Source of the DNA: JACDCA01 sp040881785
GTDB lineage: Bacteria; Acidobacteriota; Vicinamibacteria; Vicinamibacterales; 2-12-FULL-66-21
Assembly (NCBI GenBank): GCA_040881785.1
Contig: JBBECO010000068.1
Coordinates: forward strand, 1-6,104
DNA length: 6,104 nt
Direction of reading: 5' to 3'
Positions 1 through 6,000 of this stretch are shown piece by piece (position 1 is the stretch's first letter; every line of letters begins with the position of its first letter). The translations under genes and the position numbers were made by a program. The notes beneath the pieces are model-generated. The model made no database searches. It was given only the letters and a program-made list of their open reading frames with translations, and was not told the DNA's origin.

Positions 1-18
1 CCCCCCCCCCCCCCCCCC
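1..18. repeat. Poly-C run at window edge
   Basis: Eighteen consecutive C residues open the window and stop abruptly at an AT-containing sequence. No other homopolymer of this length occurs in the window. Terminal poly-G/poly-C is a known artefact of two-colour short-read chemistry carried into assemblies, so this is probably a contig end rather than genomic sequence. A real C tract cannot be excluded. Confidence 0.7.
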
Positions 19-25
19 ATGAGAC

Positions 26-38
26 TAGAATCGTTCTC
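26..38 (+). promoter_or_regulatory. Leaderless-type -10 box before receiver gene
   Basis: The hexamer TAGAAT (26-31) fits the bacterial -10 consensus TANNNT and is followed by 7 nt and then the ATG at 39. Transcription would therefore start at or next to the start codon, giving a leaderless mRNA; no Shine-Dalgarno sequence lies in the short upstream region. A 6-bp inverted repeat, ATGAGA (19-24) with TCTCAT (35-40), brackets the box and overlaps the start codon. It could be an operator, but it is short and lies next to a suspect contig edge. The -35 region would fall in the poly-C run and cannot be judged. Confidence 0.55.
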
Positions 39-401
39 ATGATTCTGGTGGCTGTCGATGACCTGATGTTCTCCTCCAAGATCCGCGCAACGGCAAAGGG
101 TGTCGGCGCCGAGATCGTGTTCGCGCGGACGCCGCCGGAGATCCTGTCCCAGGCGCGCGCGCTGAAACCGTCCCTCATCATCTTCGACATCAACAGCGCG
201 AAGGCTGACGCGATCAATACCGTCGCGGCGCTGAAGGCAGACCCTGAGCTCGAGACGATACCGATTGCGGGCTTCGTCTCGCACGTGGATACGCGGATGA
301 TCGTGGCGGCGCGCGAGGCCGGCATAGACGACGTGATGGCGCGGAGCGCGTTCGCGGCCAACCTGCCGCAGATCCTCACCGACGCGGGAGCCCCCCGCTG
401 A
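39..401 (+). CDS. Stand-alone receiver (CheY-like) domain protein
   Basis: A 120-residue protein consisting of a single response-regulator receiver fold and no output domain. Seen: an acidic pair in the first strand-loop (VAVDD, D7-D8), the putative phospho-acceptor at the end of the third strand (SLIIFD, D50), and a Ser at the conserved Thr/Ser position (GFVSH, S81). The near-invariant Lys after the fifth strand appears to be replaced: the segment GIDDVMARSAF has Arg at residue 102. The protein may thus be a divergent or pseudo-receiver whose phosphorylation response differs from CheY. No partner histidine kinase lies in the window. It is the first gene of a two-gene unit; its stop overlaps the CTG start of the dehydratase. 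The start at 39 sits directly behind a -10 box. Family placement is fairly secure; biological role unknown. Confidence 0.75.
   Translation: MILVAVDDLMFSSKIRATAKGVGAEIVFARTPPEILSQARALKPSLIIFDINSAKADAINTVAALKADPELETIPIAGFVSHVDTRMIVAAREAGIDDVMARSAFAANLPQILTDAGAPR
387..390 (+). promoter_or_regulatory. Shine-Dalgarno site deciding the CTG start of the dehydratase
   Basis: GGAG at 387-390 lies 7 nt before the CTG at 398, an ideal distance for ribosome binding. It sits inside the last codons of the receiver gene and supports translation of the dehydratase from CTG 398 with coupling through the CTGA overlap. It is the only good ribosome-binding site found before a gene start in this window. Confidence 0.55.
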
Positions 402-1369
402 CGCTCGCGGAGATCCAGGCGGCGGCGGCCAGGATCCAGGGACGGGTTCTCCGTACGCCGCTGCGGCATTCCGCCTGGCTCTCGAAGGCGGCCCACGCAG
501 AGGTCTTCCTCAAGCTCGAGACGCTGCAGCCCACGCACTCTTACAAGATCCGCGGCGCAACCAATGCCGTGTTGAAGCTGGCGGCTACCACGGGGCCCGC
601 TGCGCCGTCGATCGTGACGGCCTCGGCGGGCAACCACGGGCGCGCGATGGCGCATGCGGCGGCGGCCGCCGGTATCCCTCTCACCGTGTACGTCCCGGAA
701 CACGCGCCCCGCACGAAGATCGAGGCGATCCGGGAAGCCGGGGCGGAGCTTCGGCTCTGCGCGGATTACGACGACGCCGAGCGGCGCGCCAAGGCGCACG
801 GCGCGCGCGGACCCGGGGTGTTCATCTCGCCGTATGCGCACCCGGATGTCATCGCGGGCGCGGGGACCGTGGCGCTCGAGATCCTCGACGACGGTCCCGG
901 CGTCGAGGTTATCGTTGCGGCGATCGGCGGCGGCGGGCTGATCAGCGGGATCACCATCGGACTCGACGGCCGTGCCGAGGCGGCGGGCGCGGAGGTCGAC
1001 GCGTCGACGCCGTTTACGTCGAGCCTGAAGGCCGGGCGGATCGTGCCGATCGATGTCGGCGAGACGCTTGCGGACGGCTTGAGCGGCAACCTCGATCCCG
1101 ATACGCCGACGTTCGACATCGTCCGCCAGCGCGTGGCGCGGATCGCGGTGGTTTCGGAAGCGGATCTGCGCGAAGCCGTCCGCGGGGTCGCGAAGCACGA
1201 GAAGCTGATCATCGAGGGGGCCGCCGCCGCGGCCGTGGCCGCCGTGCTGTCCGGAAAGCTGGAGGTACGGGGGAAGACGGTCGCGATCGTCCTGTCGGGC
1301 GCGAATATCGACCTGGAGAGGTGGAGGGAGATCACGACCGTGGAGAACGACGGAGCGCAGGGAACGTAA
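398..1369 (+). CDS. Threonine dehydratase-like PLP enzyme (threonine/serine ammonia-lyase, fold type II), CTG start
   Basis: A 323-residue PLP enzyme predicted to deaminate threonine (or serine) to a 2-oxo acid and ammonia in the cytoplasm. Seen, numbering from CTG 398: a family-typical N-terminus (TLAEIQAAAARI, then RTPL), the PLP-lysine motif SYKIRGA (K50), the substrate loop SAGNHG (76-81), the tetraglycine phosphate loop GGGGL (177-180) and the C-terminal SGAN (300-303) near the pyridine ring. Length matches single-domain catabolic-type enzymes; there is no C-terminal ACT domain, so isoleucine feedback is not expected. The frame is open from 248 but contains no ATG, GTG or TTG before GTG 569, which lies after K50 and would give an inactive protein. 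CTG 398 is preceded by GGAG and overlaps the receiver stop (CTGA). The stretch after the Gly loop (GLDGRAEAAGAEVDAS) looks a few residues shorter than in relatives. Serine racemase or a related lyase is possible; substrate is not proven. Confidence 0.88.
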   Translation: MTLAEIQAAAARIQGRVLRTPLRHSAWLSKAAHAEVFLKLETLQPTHSYKIRGATNAVLKLAATTGPAAPSIVTASAGNHGRAMAHAAAAAGIPLTVYVPEHAPRTKIEAIREAGAELRLCADYDDAERRAKAHGARGPGVFISPYAHPDVIAGAGTVALEILDDGPGVEVIVAAIGGGGLISGITIGLDGRAEAAGAEVDASTPFTSSLKAGRIVPIDVGETLADGLSGNLDPDTPTFDIVRQRVARIAVVSEADLREAVRGVAKHEKLIIEGAAAAAVAAVLSGKLEVRGKTVAIVLSGANIDLERWREITTVENDGAQGT

Positions 1370-1396
1370 TCCCGTGCGCCCCGCTCTCTCCGTCGC

Positions 1397-2377
1397 TCAG
1401 CGCGCCAACCACCACAGCAGGGCGGCGACGGCAGCGATCCCGGCCAGGCCGGCGAGCCAGACGGCCGCCGGTGTGCGGTCGGCCTCGTCGTCCACCGGGA
1501 GCAGGAAGTCTCCGCTGTGCTCGCCCGTCCGGACATCGAGCATGGCGGCAACGCTCCGCAGCTCCGCCGAGAACGACGCGGCACTTTGAAACCGGCTCTC
1601 CACCGGCTTCGACAGGGCGCGTGCCGTCATCGCGTCCAGTTCCTCCGGGATGTCGTGTCGCCCGCCTGACGGCGGCGCGGGCGTGGCTCTCACCACGTTC
1701 ATCACCGTGTCGGCGACCGAGGCCGCCCTGAACGGGTTCCGTCCGGTCAGCATCTCGTAGAGGAGCGTGCCGAGCGAAAACAGATCGGCGCGGCCGTCGG
1801 TCTCGCCGCCGAGCGCCTGTTCCGGCGCCATGTAGCTCACGATCGCGGCATCGTCGGCCGGCAGCGACTCCGGCGCCCGCGCGGCGGCGCGCCGCACGTG
1901 GCCGCCCCGCGTCCACCGCCACATCCCGTAGTCGAGGAGCTTCGCGCTGCCCTTGCCGGTGACGACGATCGTTTCCGGACGCAGGTCGCCATGGAGGATG
2001 CCGGCGGCGTGACCGTCGGCGAGCGCGTCGGCGATCTGGATGCAGAGCTCGACGGCGCGCCGCGGATGCATCGCGCGGCCGGCCATCTCCGCCCGCAGCG
2101 GGGCGCCGGCGGCGAATTCGTACGCGAAGTAGCTCACGCCGCCGGCTTCGGAGGCCTCGAACAACGTGGCAATGTTGGGATGGGACAGCCGGGCCGCCAG
2201 CCTGGCCTCGTCGAACAGCGCGAGGCGACGCGTATCGTCGGCGACGAGTCCGGGGTCGAGGATCTTCAGCGCGACTGTTCGCCCGACCTTCGTGTCGCGG
2301 GCGCGGTAGACTTCGCCGAGCGCCCCGCGGCCGATGGGCTCGAGGAGGTTGTAGTGCGCGATGGTTTGCTCGGTCAC
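1397..2377 (-). CDS. Tail-anchored Ser/Thr protein kinase with degenerate catalytic loop
   Basis: A 326-residue Hanks-type kinase, numbered from GTG 2377. Seen: Gly-rich loop IGRGALGEV (15-23), ATP-anchoring lysine in VALKIL (K38), helix-C Glu (E57), catalytic loop HGDLRPET (129-136), DYG in place of DFG (149-151), APE (184-186) and the helix-F Asp in DLFSLG (D198). The C-terminus carries one hydrophobic helix (about 305-325, rich in Ala, Leu and Trp) and ends one residue later, so the kinase would face the cytoplasm with no external sensor. Odd: HRD is HGD, the DLK lysine is Arg, and the metal-binding Asn of the loop is Thr (T136). K38, D131 and D149 are kept, so activity may be weak, altered or absent. 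A longer frame reaches ATG 2431, but GTG 2377 is preferred: it begins just before the kinase fold (TEQTIAHYNLLEPIG) and has a -10 box in front. It is divergent from the permease and convergent with the dehydratase, 27 bp away. Confidence 0.88.
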   Translation of the reverse strand: MTEQTIAHYNLLEPIGRGALGEVYRARDTKVGRTVALKILDPGLVADDTRRLALFDEARLAARLSHPNIATLFEASEAGGVSYFAYEFAAGAPLRAEMAGRAMHPRRAVELCIQIADALADGHAAGILHGDLRPETIVVTGKGSAKLLDYGMWRWTRGGHVRRAAARAPESLPADDAAIVSYMAPEQALGGETDGRADLFSLGTLLYEMLTGRNPFRAASVADTVMNVVRATPAPPSGGRHDIPEELDAMTARALSKPVESRFQSAASFSAELRSVAAMLDVRTGEHSGDFLLPVDDEADRTPAAVWLAGLAGIAAVAALLWWLAR

Positions 2378-2389
2378 CCTCGGATTATA
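2378..2389 (-). promoter_or_regulatory. Leaderless-type -10 box before kinase gene
   Basis: On the minus strand a perfect TATAAT (2389 down to 2384) is followed by six bases and then the GTG start at 2377. No ribosome-binding site fits in that gap except a weak GAGG directly abutting the codon, so a leaderless transcript is likely. This box is the main reason for choosing GTG 2377 over the upstream ATG. No clear TTGACA-like -35 is visible at the usual spacing. Confidence 0.65.
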
Positions 2390-2424
2390 GCCATCCAATT
2401 CGGTCACGGATCCGTCTAACGCCC

Positions 2425-4902
2425 ATGCCACTTGTCCAGGACGTCAGGATCGCGTGCCGGCGCCTCGCGGCGCGGCCTGCCTACACCCTGCTGATTCTGT
2501 TCACGCTCGCGCTCGGGATCGGAGCCGCGACCGCCGTGTTCAGCGTCGTGGACCAGACAGTGCTGCGGCCGGCGCCCTTCCCATATGCCGACCGGCTCGT
2601 GGACGTCATGCACTGGCACAGCGTCAGGGGCGGCGGCGGCAGCCAGATAACGCCGCAGAAGGTGCTCGGCTGGCAGGCGCAGAAGGCGCTGTTCGAGCGC
2701 TTCGAAGTCTACGCACCCCAGCAGATGGACGTCACCGGCGGCACCCAGCCCGAGCGCCTCAGCGGGCTCAACGTGTCACTCGGTCTCTTCCCGATGCTGG
2801 ACGTGCGGCCGCAGATCGGCCGTCCGTTCGCGGTTGGCGATGGGGCACCCGGCTCCGAGCGAGTCGTCCTGATCAGCGACGCCCTGTGGCGCCGGCGCTT
2901 CGGCGGCGAAGGGGACGTCCTCGGCCGGCAGATCGCGCTCAACGAGACCGACTATACGGTGATCGGCGTCCTGCCCCGCCGCTTCAGGCTGCTCAACGAG
3001 GAGGAATCCTTCTGGCTGCCTGTCAACCTGCAGGCCTACGTCTCCGAGACCAGGTTCCCCGGGTACGGTCTTGGACGGCTGGCGCCTGGCGTCACGCAGG
3101 CGGATGCGCAGGCGCTCGCCGACAGGCTGGCCGAGCGGATGAACAGCGAGATGCCCATCCCGATGACCTGGGGCCTGCGGCTCGAGCAGAAGCGCATCGC
3201 GAACATCGATCCCACGACCCGCACCGCTCTGCTCGTGCTGCTCGGCGCCGTCGGCTTCGTCCTGCTCATCACCTGCGCGAACGTCGCCAACCTGTTCCTC
3301 TCGCAGGGCCCCACCCGCCAGCGAGAGATGGCGATCCGTTCGGCGCTCGGCGCCGGCCGGGGACTGCTCGTCCGGTCCGTGCTCGTCGAAAGCCTGCTGC
3401 TCGCGATCGCGGGCGGCGGTCTTGGAATCCTGATCGCCGGCTGGGGAGTGGACGCCGTGCTCGCGGCAGCGCCGCCGAACATGGTGTCTCGGAGCACCAC
3501 GCCCGTCGAAGTCGACGGCCGCGTGCTCGCCGTCGCCGCGGTTCTCACGATCCTCACTGGCTTCCTGTTCGGCCTCTTCCCCGCGCTGCGCGGCTCGCGA
3601 CCCAACCTGGAAACGACGCTCAGGACGGCTGGCGGCTCCGGCACGCGCGGCTCCTATGGCCGCGTTCCCGGCAGTCTCGTCGTGCTCGAAGTCGCCTTTG
3701 CCGTCGTTCTGCTCGTCGGCGCCGCGCTGATGACGCGCACGCTCGCGAACCTCAATGCGATCGACAGTGGTTTCGAGCCCGAGGACCTGATCACCATGTA
3801 CATCGCGCTGCCGTCCGATCGCTATCCGACGATGACCGCGAACGTCGGGTTCTTCGACACCCTGAGCGAGAAGCTAAACGGCGTCGAAGGGATTACGGGT
3901 GTCGCGGTGAGCCAGGGAACACCGCCGCGTATCGGAGGGATCACGTTCGGCCGCCCGGAGATCGAGGGGCACGGTACGCCTGACAGCAAGACGGCGGTCA
4001 TCCCGAACGGCACCGTGGCGCCGGCATACTTCGACACCTTGAGGATCCCATTCCTCGGCGGACGCAACTTCGCGCCGGGTGAGCCGGAGGGCAACGTCAT
4101 CGTCAGCCAGGCCTTCGCGGACAGGTACTGGCCGGACGGGAATGCTGTCGGTCGGCGGTTCCGTATGTCCTCGACCTGGCCCTGGTATACGGTGATCGGG
4201 GTCGTGGGCAGCGTCCAGACGACGGCGGGAGGCGATGAGCGAACGGCGCTGCAGTTCTACCACCCGTACATTGCCCGTCCTCCCAAACCCGCGGCATCGG
4301 CAGATGCCGGGCCCCAGAAGCCTGCCGCTCCACCGAAGCCGACGGCTGCCCCGCGCCGCAGCTACAGCTACGCACAGCTGATCGTGCGCGCCGACAATCC
4401 GTCGCGGGCGATCCCGCTCATCAAGGAACAGATCTGGTCCATCGATCCGAACCAGCCGGTCGAGAAGGTCGCGCTCGTCGCGGATACGTACGCGGACATG
4501 TTTGCGAAGCAGCGCTTCGTGCTGATGCTCATGGGCGCGTTCGCGCTCGTCGCGCTCGTGCTCACGGCGGCGGGGATCTTCGGTGTGCTGTCGCAGGCCG
4601 TCGCGCAGCGAACGCGAGAGATCGGCATTCGGATGGCTCTTGGCGCGCGGCCGAAGGACGTCATGCAACTGGTCGTGTCGCGCGGACTGCTGCTCACCGC
4701 GGTTGGCGCGGTCCTGGGGATCGGCGCCGCGCTCGCACTCGTGAAGACGCTGCGCGCGCTGCTCTACGGCGTCGAGCCGACCGATCCGGTCAGCTTCGCC
4801 GCCGTCGTGTTCGTGCTGCTCGCCGTCGCACTGCTCGCGTGCTGGCTGCCCACGCGCGCGGCGATGAAGGTTCACCCCGCCGTCGCGCTCAGAACAGAGT
4901 GA
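2425..4902 (+). CDS. ADOP-family ABC transporter permease (duplicated MacB/FtsX type)
   Basis: An 825-residue integral membrane protein of the acidobacterial duplicated orphan permease type: two MacB-like halves in one chain and no ATPase domain. Seen: an N-terminal membrane segment (about 19-42, LALGIGAATAVFSVVD), a first extracytoplasmic MacB-PCD-like domain (about 43-260), a first FtsX block (about 266-390) with QREMAIRSALGA after its first helix, another helix at 415-437, a second extracytoplasmic domain (about 440-690), and a C-terminal FtsX block (698-810) with the matching TREIGIRMALGA. That gives about eight membrane segments. Family members are presumed to work with a separate ATPase; none is encoded here, and the transported substrate is unknown. 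Odd: a Pro/Ala/Lys-rich insertion (about 617-645) lies in the second extracytoplasmic domain. ATG 2425 is the only reasonable start; no ribosome-binding site or clean TANNNT precedes it (TCTAAC at 2415-2420 is the nearest). It is divergent from the kinase. Confidence 0.93.
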   Translation: MPLVQDVRIACRRLAARPAYTLLILFTLALGIGAATAVFSVVDQTVLRPAPFPYADRLVDVMHWHSVRGGGGSQITPQKVLGWQAQKALFERFEVYAPQQMDVTGGTQPERLSGLNVSLGLFPMLDVRPQIGRPFAVGDGAPGSERVVLISDALWRRRFGGEGDVLGRQIALNETDYTVIGVLPRRFRLLNEEESFWLPVNLQAYVSETRFPGYGLGRLAPGVTQADAQALADRLAERMNSEMPIPMTWGLRLEQKRIANIDPTTRTALLVLLGAVGFVLLITCANVANLFLSQGPTRQREMAIRSALGAGRGLLVRSVLVESLLLAIAGGGLGILIAGWGVDAVLAAAPPNMVSRSTTPVEVDGRVLAVAAVLTILTGFLFGLFPALRGSRPNLETTLRTAGGSGTRGSYGRVPGSLVVLEVAFAVVLLVGAALMTRTLANLNAIDSGFEPEDLITMYIALPSDRYPTMTANVGFFDTLSEKLNGVEGITGVAVSQGTPPRIGGITFGRPEIEGHGTPDSKTAVIPNGTVAPAYFDTLRIPFLGGRNFAPGEPEGNVIVSQAFADRYWPDGNAVGRRFRMSSTWPWYTVIGVVGSVQTTAGGDERTALQFYHPYIARPPKPAASADAGPQKPAAPPKPTAAPRRSYSYAQLIVRADNPSRAIPLIKEQIWSIDPNQPVEKVALVADTYADMFAKQRFVLMLMGAFALVALVLTAAGIFGVLSQAVAQRTREIGIRMALGARPKDVMQLVVSRGLLLTAVGAVLGIGAALALVKTLRALLYGVEPTDPVSFAAVVFVLLAVALLACWLPTRAAMKVHPAVALRTE

Positions 4903-4905
4903 GCG

Positions 4906-4947
4906 TGACAACTTCCAACTGCCAACCTCCGACTTCCAACCTTCAAA
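4906..4947 (+). repeat. Heptad repeat tract, unit close to TTCCAAC
   Basis: Starting 3 bp after the permease stop, six 7-bp units run head to tail: TGACAAC, TTCCAAC, TGCCAAC, CTCCGAC, TTCCAAC and CTTCAAA. Five of the six end in AAC or GAC, and the period is strictly 7. Related units in the opposite orientation (GTTGGCC, GTTGGGA) follow at 4954-4968. Degenerate heptamer arrays are known in some bacterial genomes, for example the short tandemly repeated sequences of cyanobacteria. Whether this one is a family in its host is not visible from one locus. Confidence 0.6.
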
Positions 4948-4966
4948 TCGGGGGTTGGCCAGTTGG
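4915..4966 (+). terminator. Long hairpin after permease, possible terminator
   Basis: CCAACTG at 4915-4921 pairs with CAGTTGG at 4960-4966, and the stem continues inward (CCAACCTCCGA, 4922-4932, with TCGGGGGTTGG, 4948-4958). The result is about 18 base pairs with one bulged base and one G-U pair, around a 15-nt loop. It starts 12 bp after the permease stop, so it could end that transcript or block the convergent SDR transcript. There is no T-run after either arm, so it is not a classic intrinsic terminator. Confidence 0.4.
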
Positions 4967-4999
4967 GAGCTGGAGGAAGGCATATCAGCGGGTGCATCA

Positions 5000-5026
5000 C
5001 GGCGGAGGCCTGTCAGTCCACGGCGC
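5000..5026 (+). repeat. Left inverted arm of the palindromic element
   Basis: A 27-bp arm with core CCTGTCAGTCCACGG. Its reverse complement occurs at 5223-5249 with a single G/A difference. Five bases separate it from the outer 9-bp arm at 4986-4994. Confidence 0.85.
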
Positions 5027-5222
5027 GATGCGGCCAGGCCGCTGCGTCAGCGGCGAAAATCGCGCCGCAGGCGCTCCCATCCGCCGAGGCAGTGATTCGC
5101 CACTGGCGGACGGACTGGCAATGAGCTGACCCTGATCCTCGCAAGGCATACGGGCAAACCCGAGCCGAGGCGGCATCGTGAGGCCCGCGCCGGAGGCGTG
5201 ATTTTCCGGCCGTCCGGCCGAG

Positions 5223-5249
5223 GCGCCGTGGACTGACAGGCCTTCGCCG
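5223..5249 (-). repeat. Right inverted arm of the palindromic element
   Basis: The partner of 5000-5026, core CCGTGGACTGACAGG on the plus strand, matching at 26 of 27 positions. Six bases separate it from the outer 9-bp arm at 5256-5264. The near-identity over 27 bp, about 200 bp apart, cannot be explained by base composition alone. Confidence 0.85.
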
Positions 5250-5277
5250 GCCACACACCCGCTGTCTAAACGCAAAC

Positions 5278-5291
5278 GTTGGGAGTTGACA
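5278..5291 (+). repeat. Second heptad copy on the far side of the element
   Basis: GTTGGGA followed by GTTGACA, in the same orientation as GTTGGGAGCTG at 4962-4972; 10 of 11 positions match between GTTGGGAGCTG and GTTGGGAGTTG (5278-5288). It suggests that the palindromic element sits within, or next to, a heptad tract that once was continuous. It lies just after the SDR stop. Confidence 0.45.
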
Positions 5292-5295
5292 AGGA

Positions 5296-6000
5296 TCATT
5301 TCCTGGGCGGCTGCGACGGGCGCAGCTCGATGCGGCTCGGCAGCGTGCGCGCGGGTGTGGCGATCAGATCCATCACGACGTCCGCGACGTCCTCGACGGC
5401 GATCTTCCACGGCGCCTTCTCGCGCCCGGTCGGACCGCCGAAGTCGGTCGCGACCGATCCCGGCATGATGTAGCTCACACGAATGCCGTCGTGCCGCACC
5501 TCCTGCATCAGCGCTTCGCTGAACTGGTTGAGGCCCGCCTTCGACGCGCAGTAGGCAGCCCCGCCGACGAACGCGTTCTTGCCGGCGAGGCTGCTGATAT
5601 TGATGATCCAGCCGCCGCCGCGCTTCCGCATCTCCGGGATCGCCGCGTGACAGCAGTAGAAGACGCCGCTCAGGTTCGTGTCGATCACCTGCTGCCACTC
5701 GTCGATCGACATGTCGGCGACGTTCCCGAAGGCGCCGATGCCGGCGTTGTTCACGAGGATGTCGAGGCCGCCGAAGGCCCGGACGGCTTCGGCCACCGCG
5801 CGCGTGGCATCCTCCGGTTTCCGCGCATCGGCGCGCACCTGGAGCAGATTGGGCGCGGTCGGCCCCGCACCCGACCGGCTGGTCGAGACCACCGACGCGC
5901 CCGCGCCGGCGAGGGCCTCGGCGATCCCGGCGCCGATGCCCTTCGATCCGCCGGTGACGAGCGCGACCTTCCCAGACAGATGCGACGGTGTCTCAGGCAT
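5296..6000 (-). CDS. Classical short-chain dehydrogenase/reductase (SDR)
   Basis: A 234-residue Rossmann-fold NAD(P)-dependent oxidoreductase, cytosolic, with no signal peptide. Seen: cofactor motif TGGSKGIG (16-23), NNAG (84-87), the catalytic-tetrad Asn in DTNLSG (N109), catalytic Ser in NISSLAG (S136/S137), active-site YCASK (Y150, K154) and the PG turn after strand six (180-181) followed by VATDF. The Arg in STSRS (R42) after the second strand suggests NADPH preference. Length is typical of the classical subfamily. Resemblance is to 3-oxoacyl-ACP-reductase-like SDRs, but the substrate cannot be read from sequence. The C-terminus ends in a basic, proline-containing tail (RIELRPSQPPRK). The gene is convergent with the permease, separated by the repeat-bearing intergenic region. 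The ATG at 6000 has a -10-like hexamer directly upstream, favouring it over internal starts. Confidence 0.9.
   Translation of the reverse strand: MPETPSHLSGKVALVTGGSKGIGAGIAEALAGAGASVVSTSRSGAGPTAPNLLQVRADARKPEDATRAVAEAVRAFGGLDILVNNAGIGAFGNVADMSIDEWQQVIDTNLSGVFYCCHAAIPEMRKRGGGWIINISSLAGKNAFVGGAAYCASKAGLNQFSEALMQEVRHDGIRVSYIMPGSVATDFGGPTGREKAPWKIAVEDVADVVMDLIATPARTLPSRIELRPSQPPRK

Larger units (their letters stand above)
4986..5264. mobile_element. MITE-like near-palindromic element with inverted ends, no coding capacity
   Basis: About 280 bp bounded by CAGCGGGTG (4986-4994) and its exact complement CACCCGCTG (5256-5264). Inside these lie 27-bp arms matching at 26 positions. A third inverted pair (5056-5074 with 5187-5205, AAAATC at its outer end) matches at 16 of 19 positions, so the two halves are related over roughly 90 bp. 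The left half has an extra perfect hairpin, GCCGCTG-CGT-CAGCGGC (5038-5054). Frames through the element are short, overlap on both strands and show no protein motif, so it is treated as non-coding. No clean target-site duplication is visible at the outer ends. It could be a non-autonomous transposable element or a large structured intergenic repeat; calling it mobile is inference. Confidence 0.5.

Noticed and set aside
18..41. Inverted repeat CATGAGA-N10-TCTCATG as a definite operator
   Set aside because: The arms are short, the first base belongs to the suspect C run, and part of the symmetry is the start codon itself.
569..1369. Dehydratase starting at GTG 569
   Set aside because: This start leaves out the RTPL segment and the PLP-binding lysine motif SYKIRGA, which are encoded in the same frame directly upstream.
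1370..1396. Terminator between the convergent dehydratase and kinase genes
   Set aside because: The 27-bp gap contains no stem longer than a few base pairs and no T-run.
2378..2431. Kinase starting at ATG 2431
   Set aside because: The extra 18 residues show no kinase homology, the start would overlap the permease start, and the TATAAT box would lie inside the gene instead of before it.
4981..5270. Target-site duplication around the palindromic element
   Set aside because: The flanks (CATAT before, TCTAA after) share no direct repeat beyond chance, even when the element boundaries are shifted by one or two bases.
5264..5287. Integron attC-like core sites (TCTAAAC and GTTGGGA)
   Set aside because: The sequences do not fit RYYYAAC and GTTRRRY, and there is no integrase or cassette arrangement.
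4997..5698. Long minus-strand frame and other small frames through the palindromic region
   Set aside because: They run antisense or out of frame through the SDR gene or the inverted-repeat element, lack protein motifs, and similar peptides appear on both strands simply because the element is palindromic.
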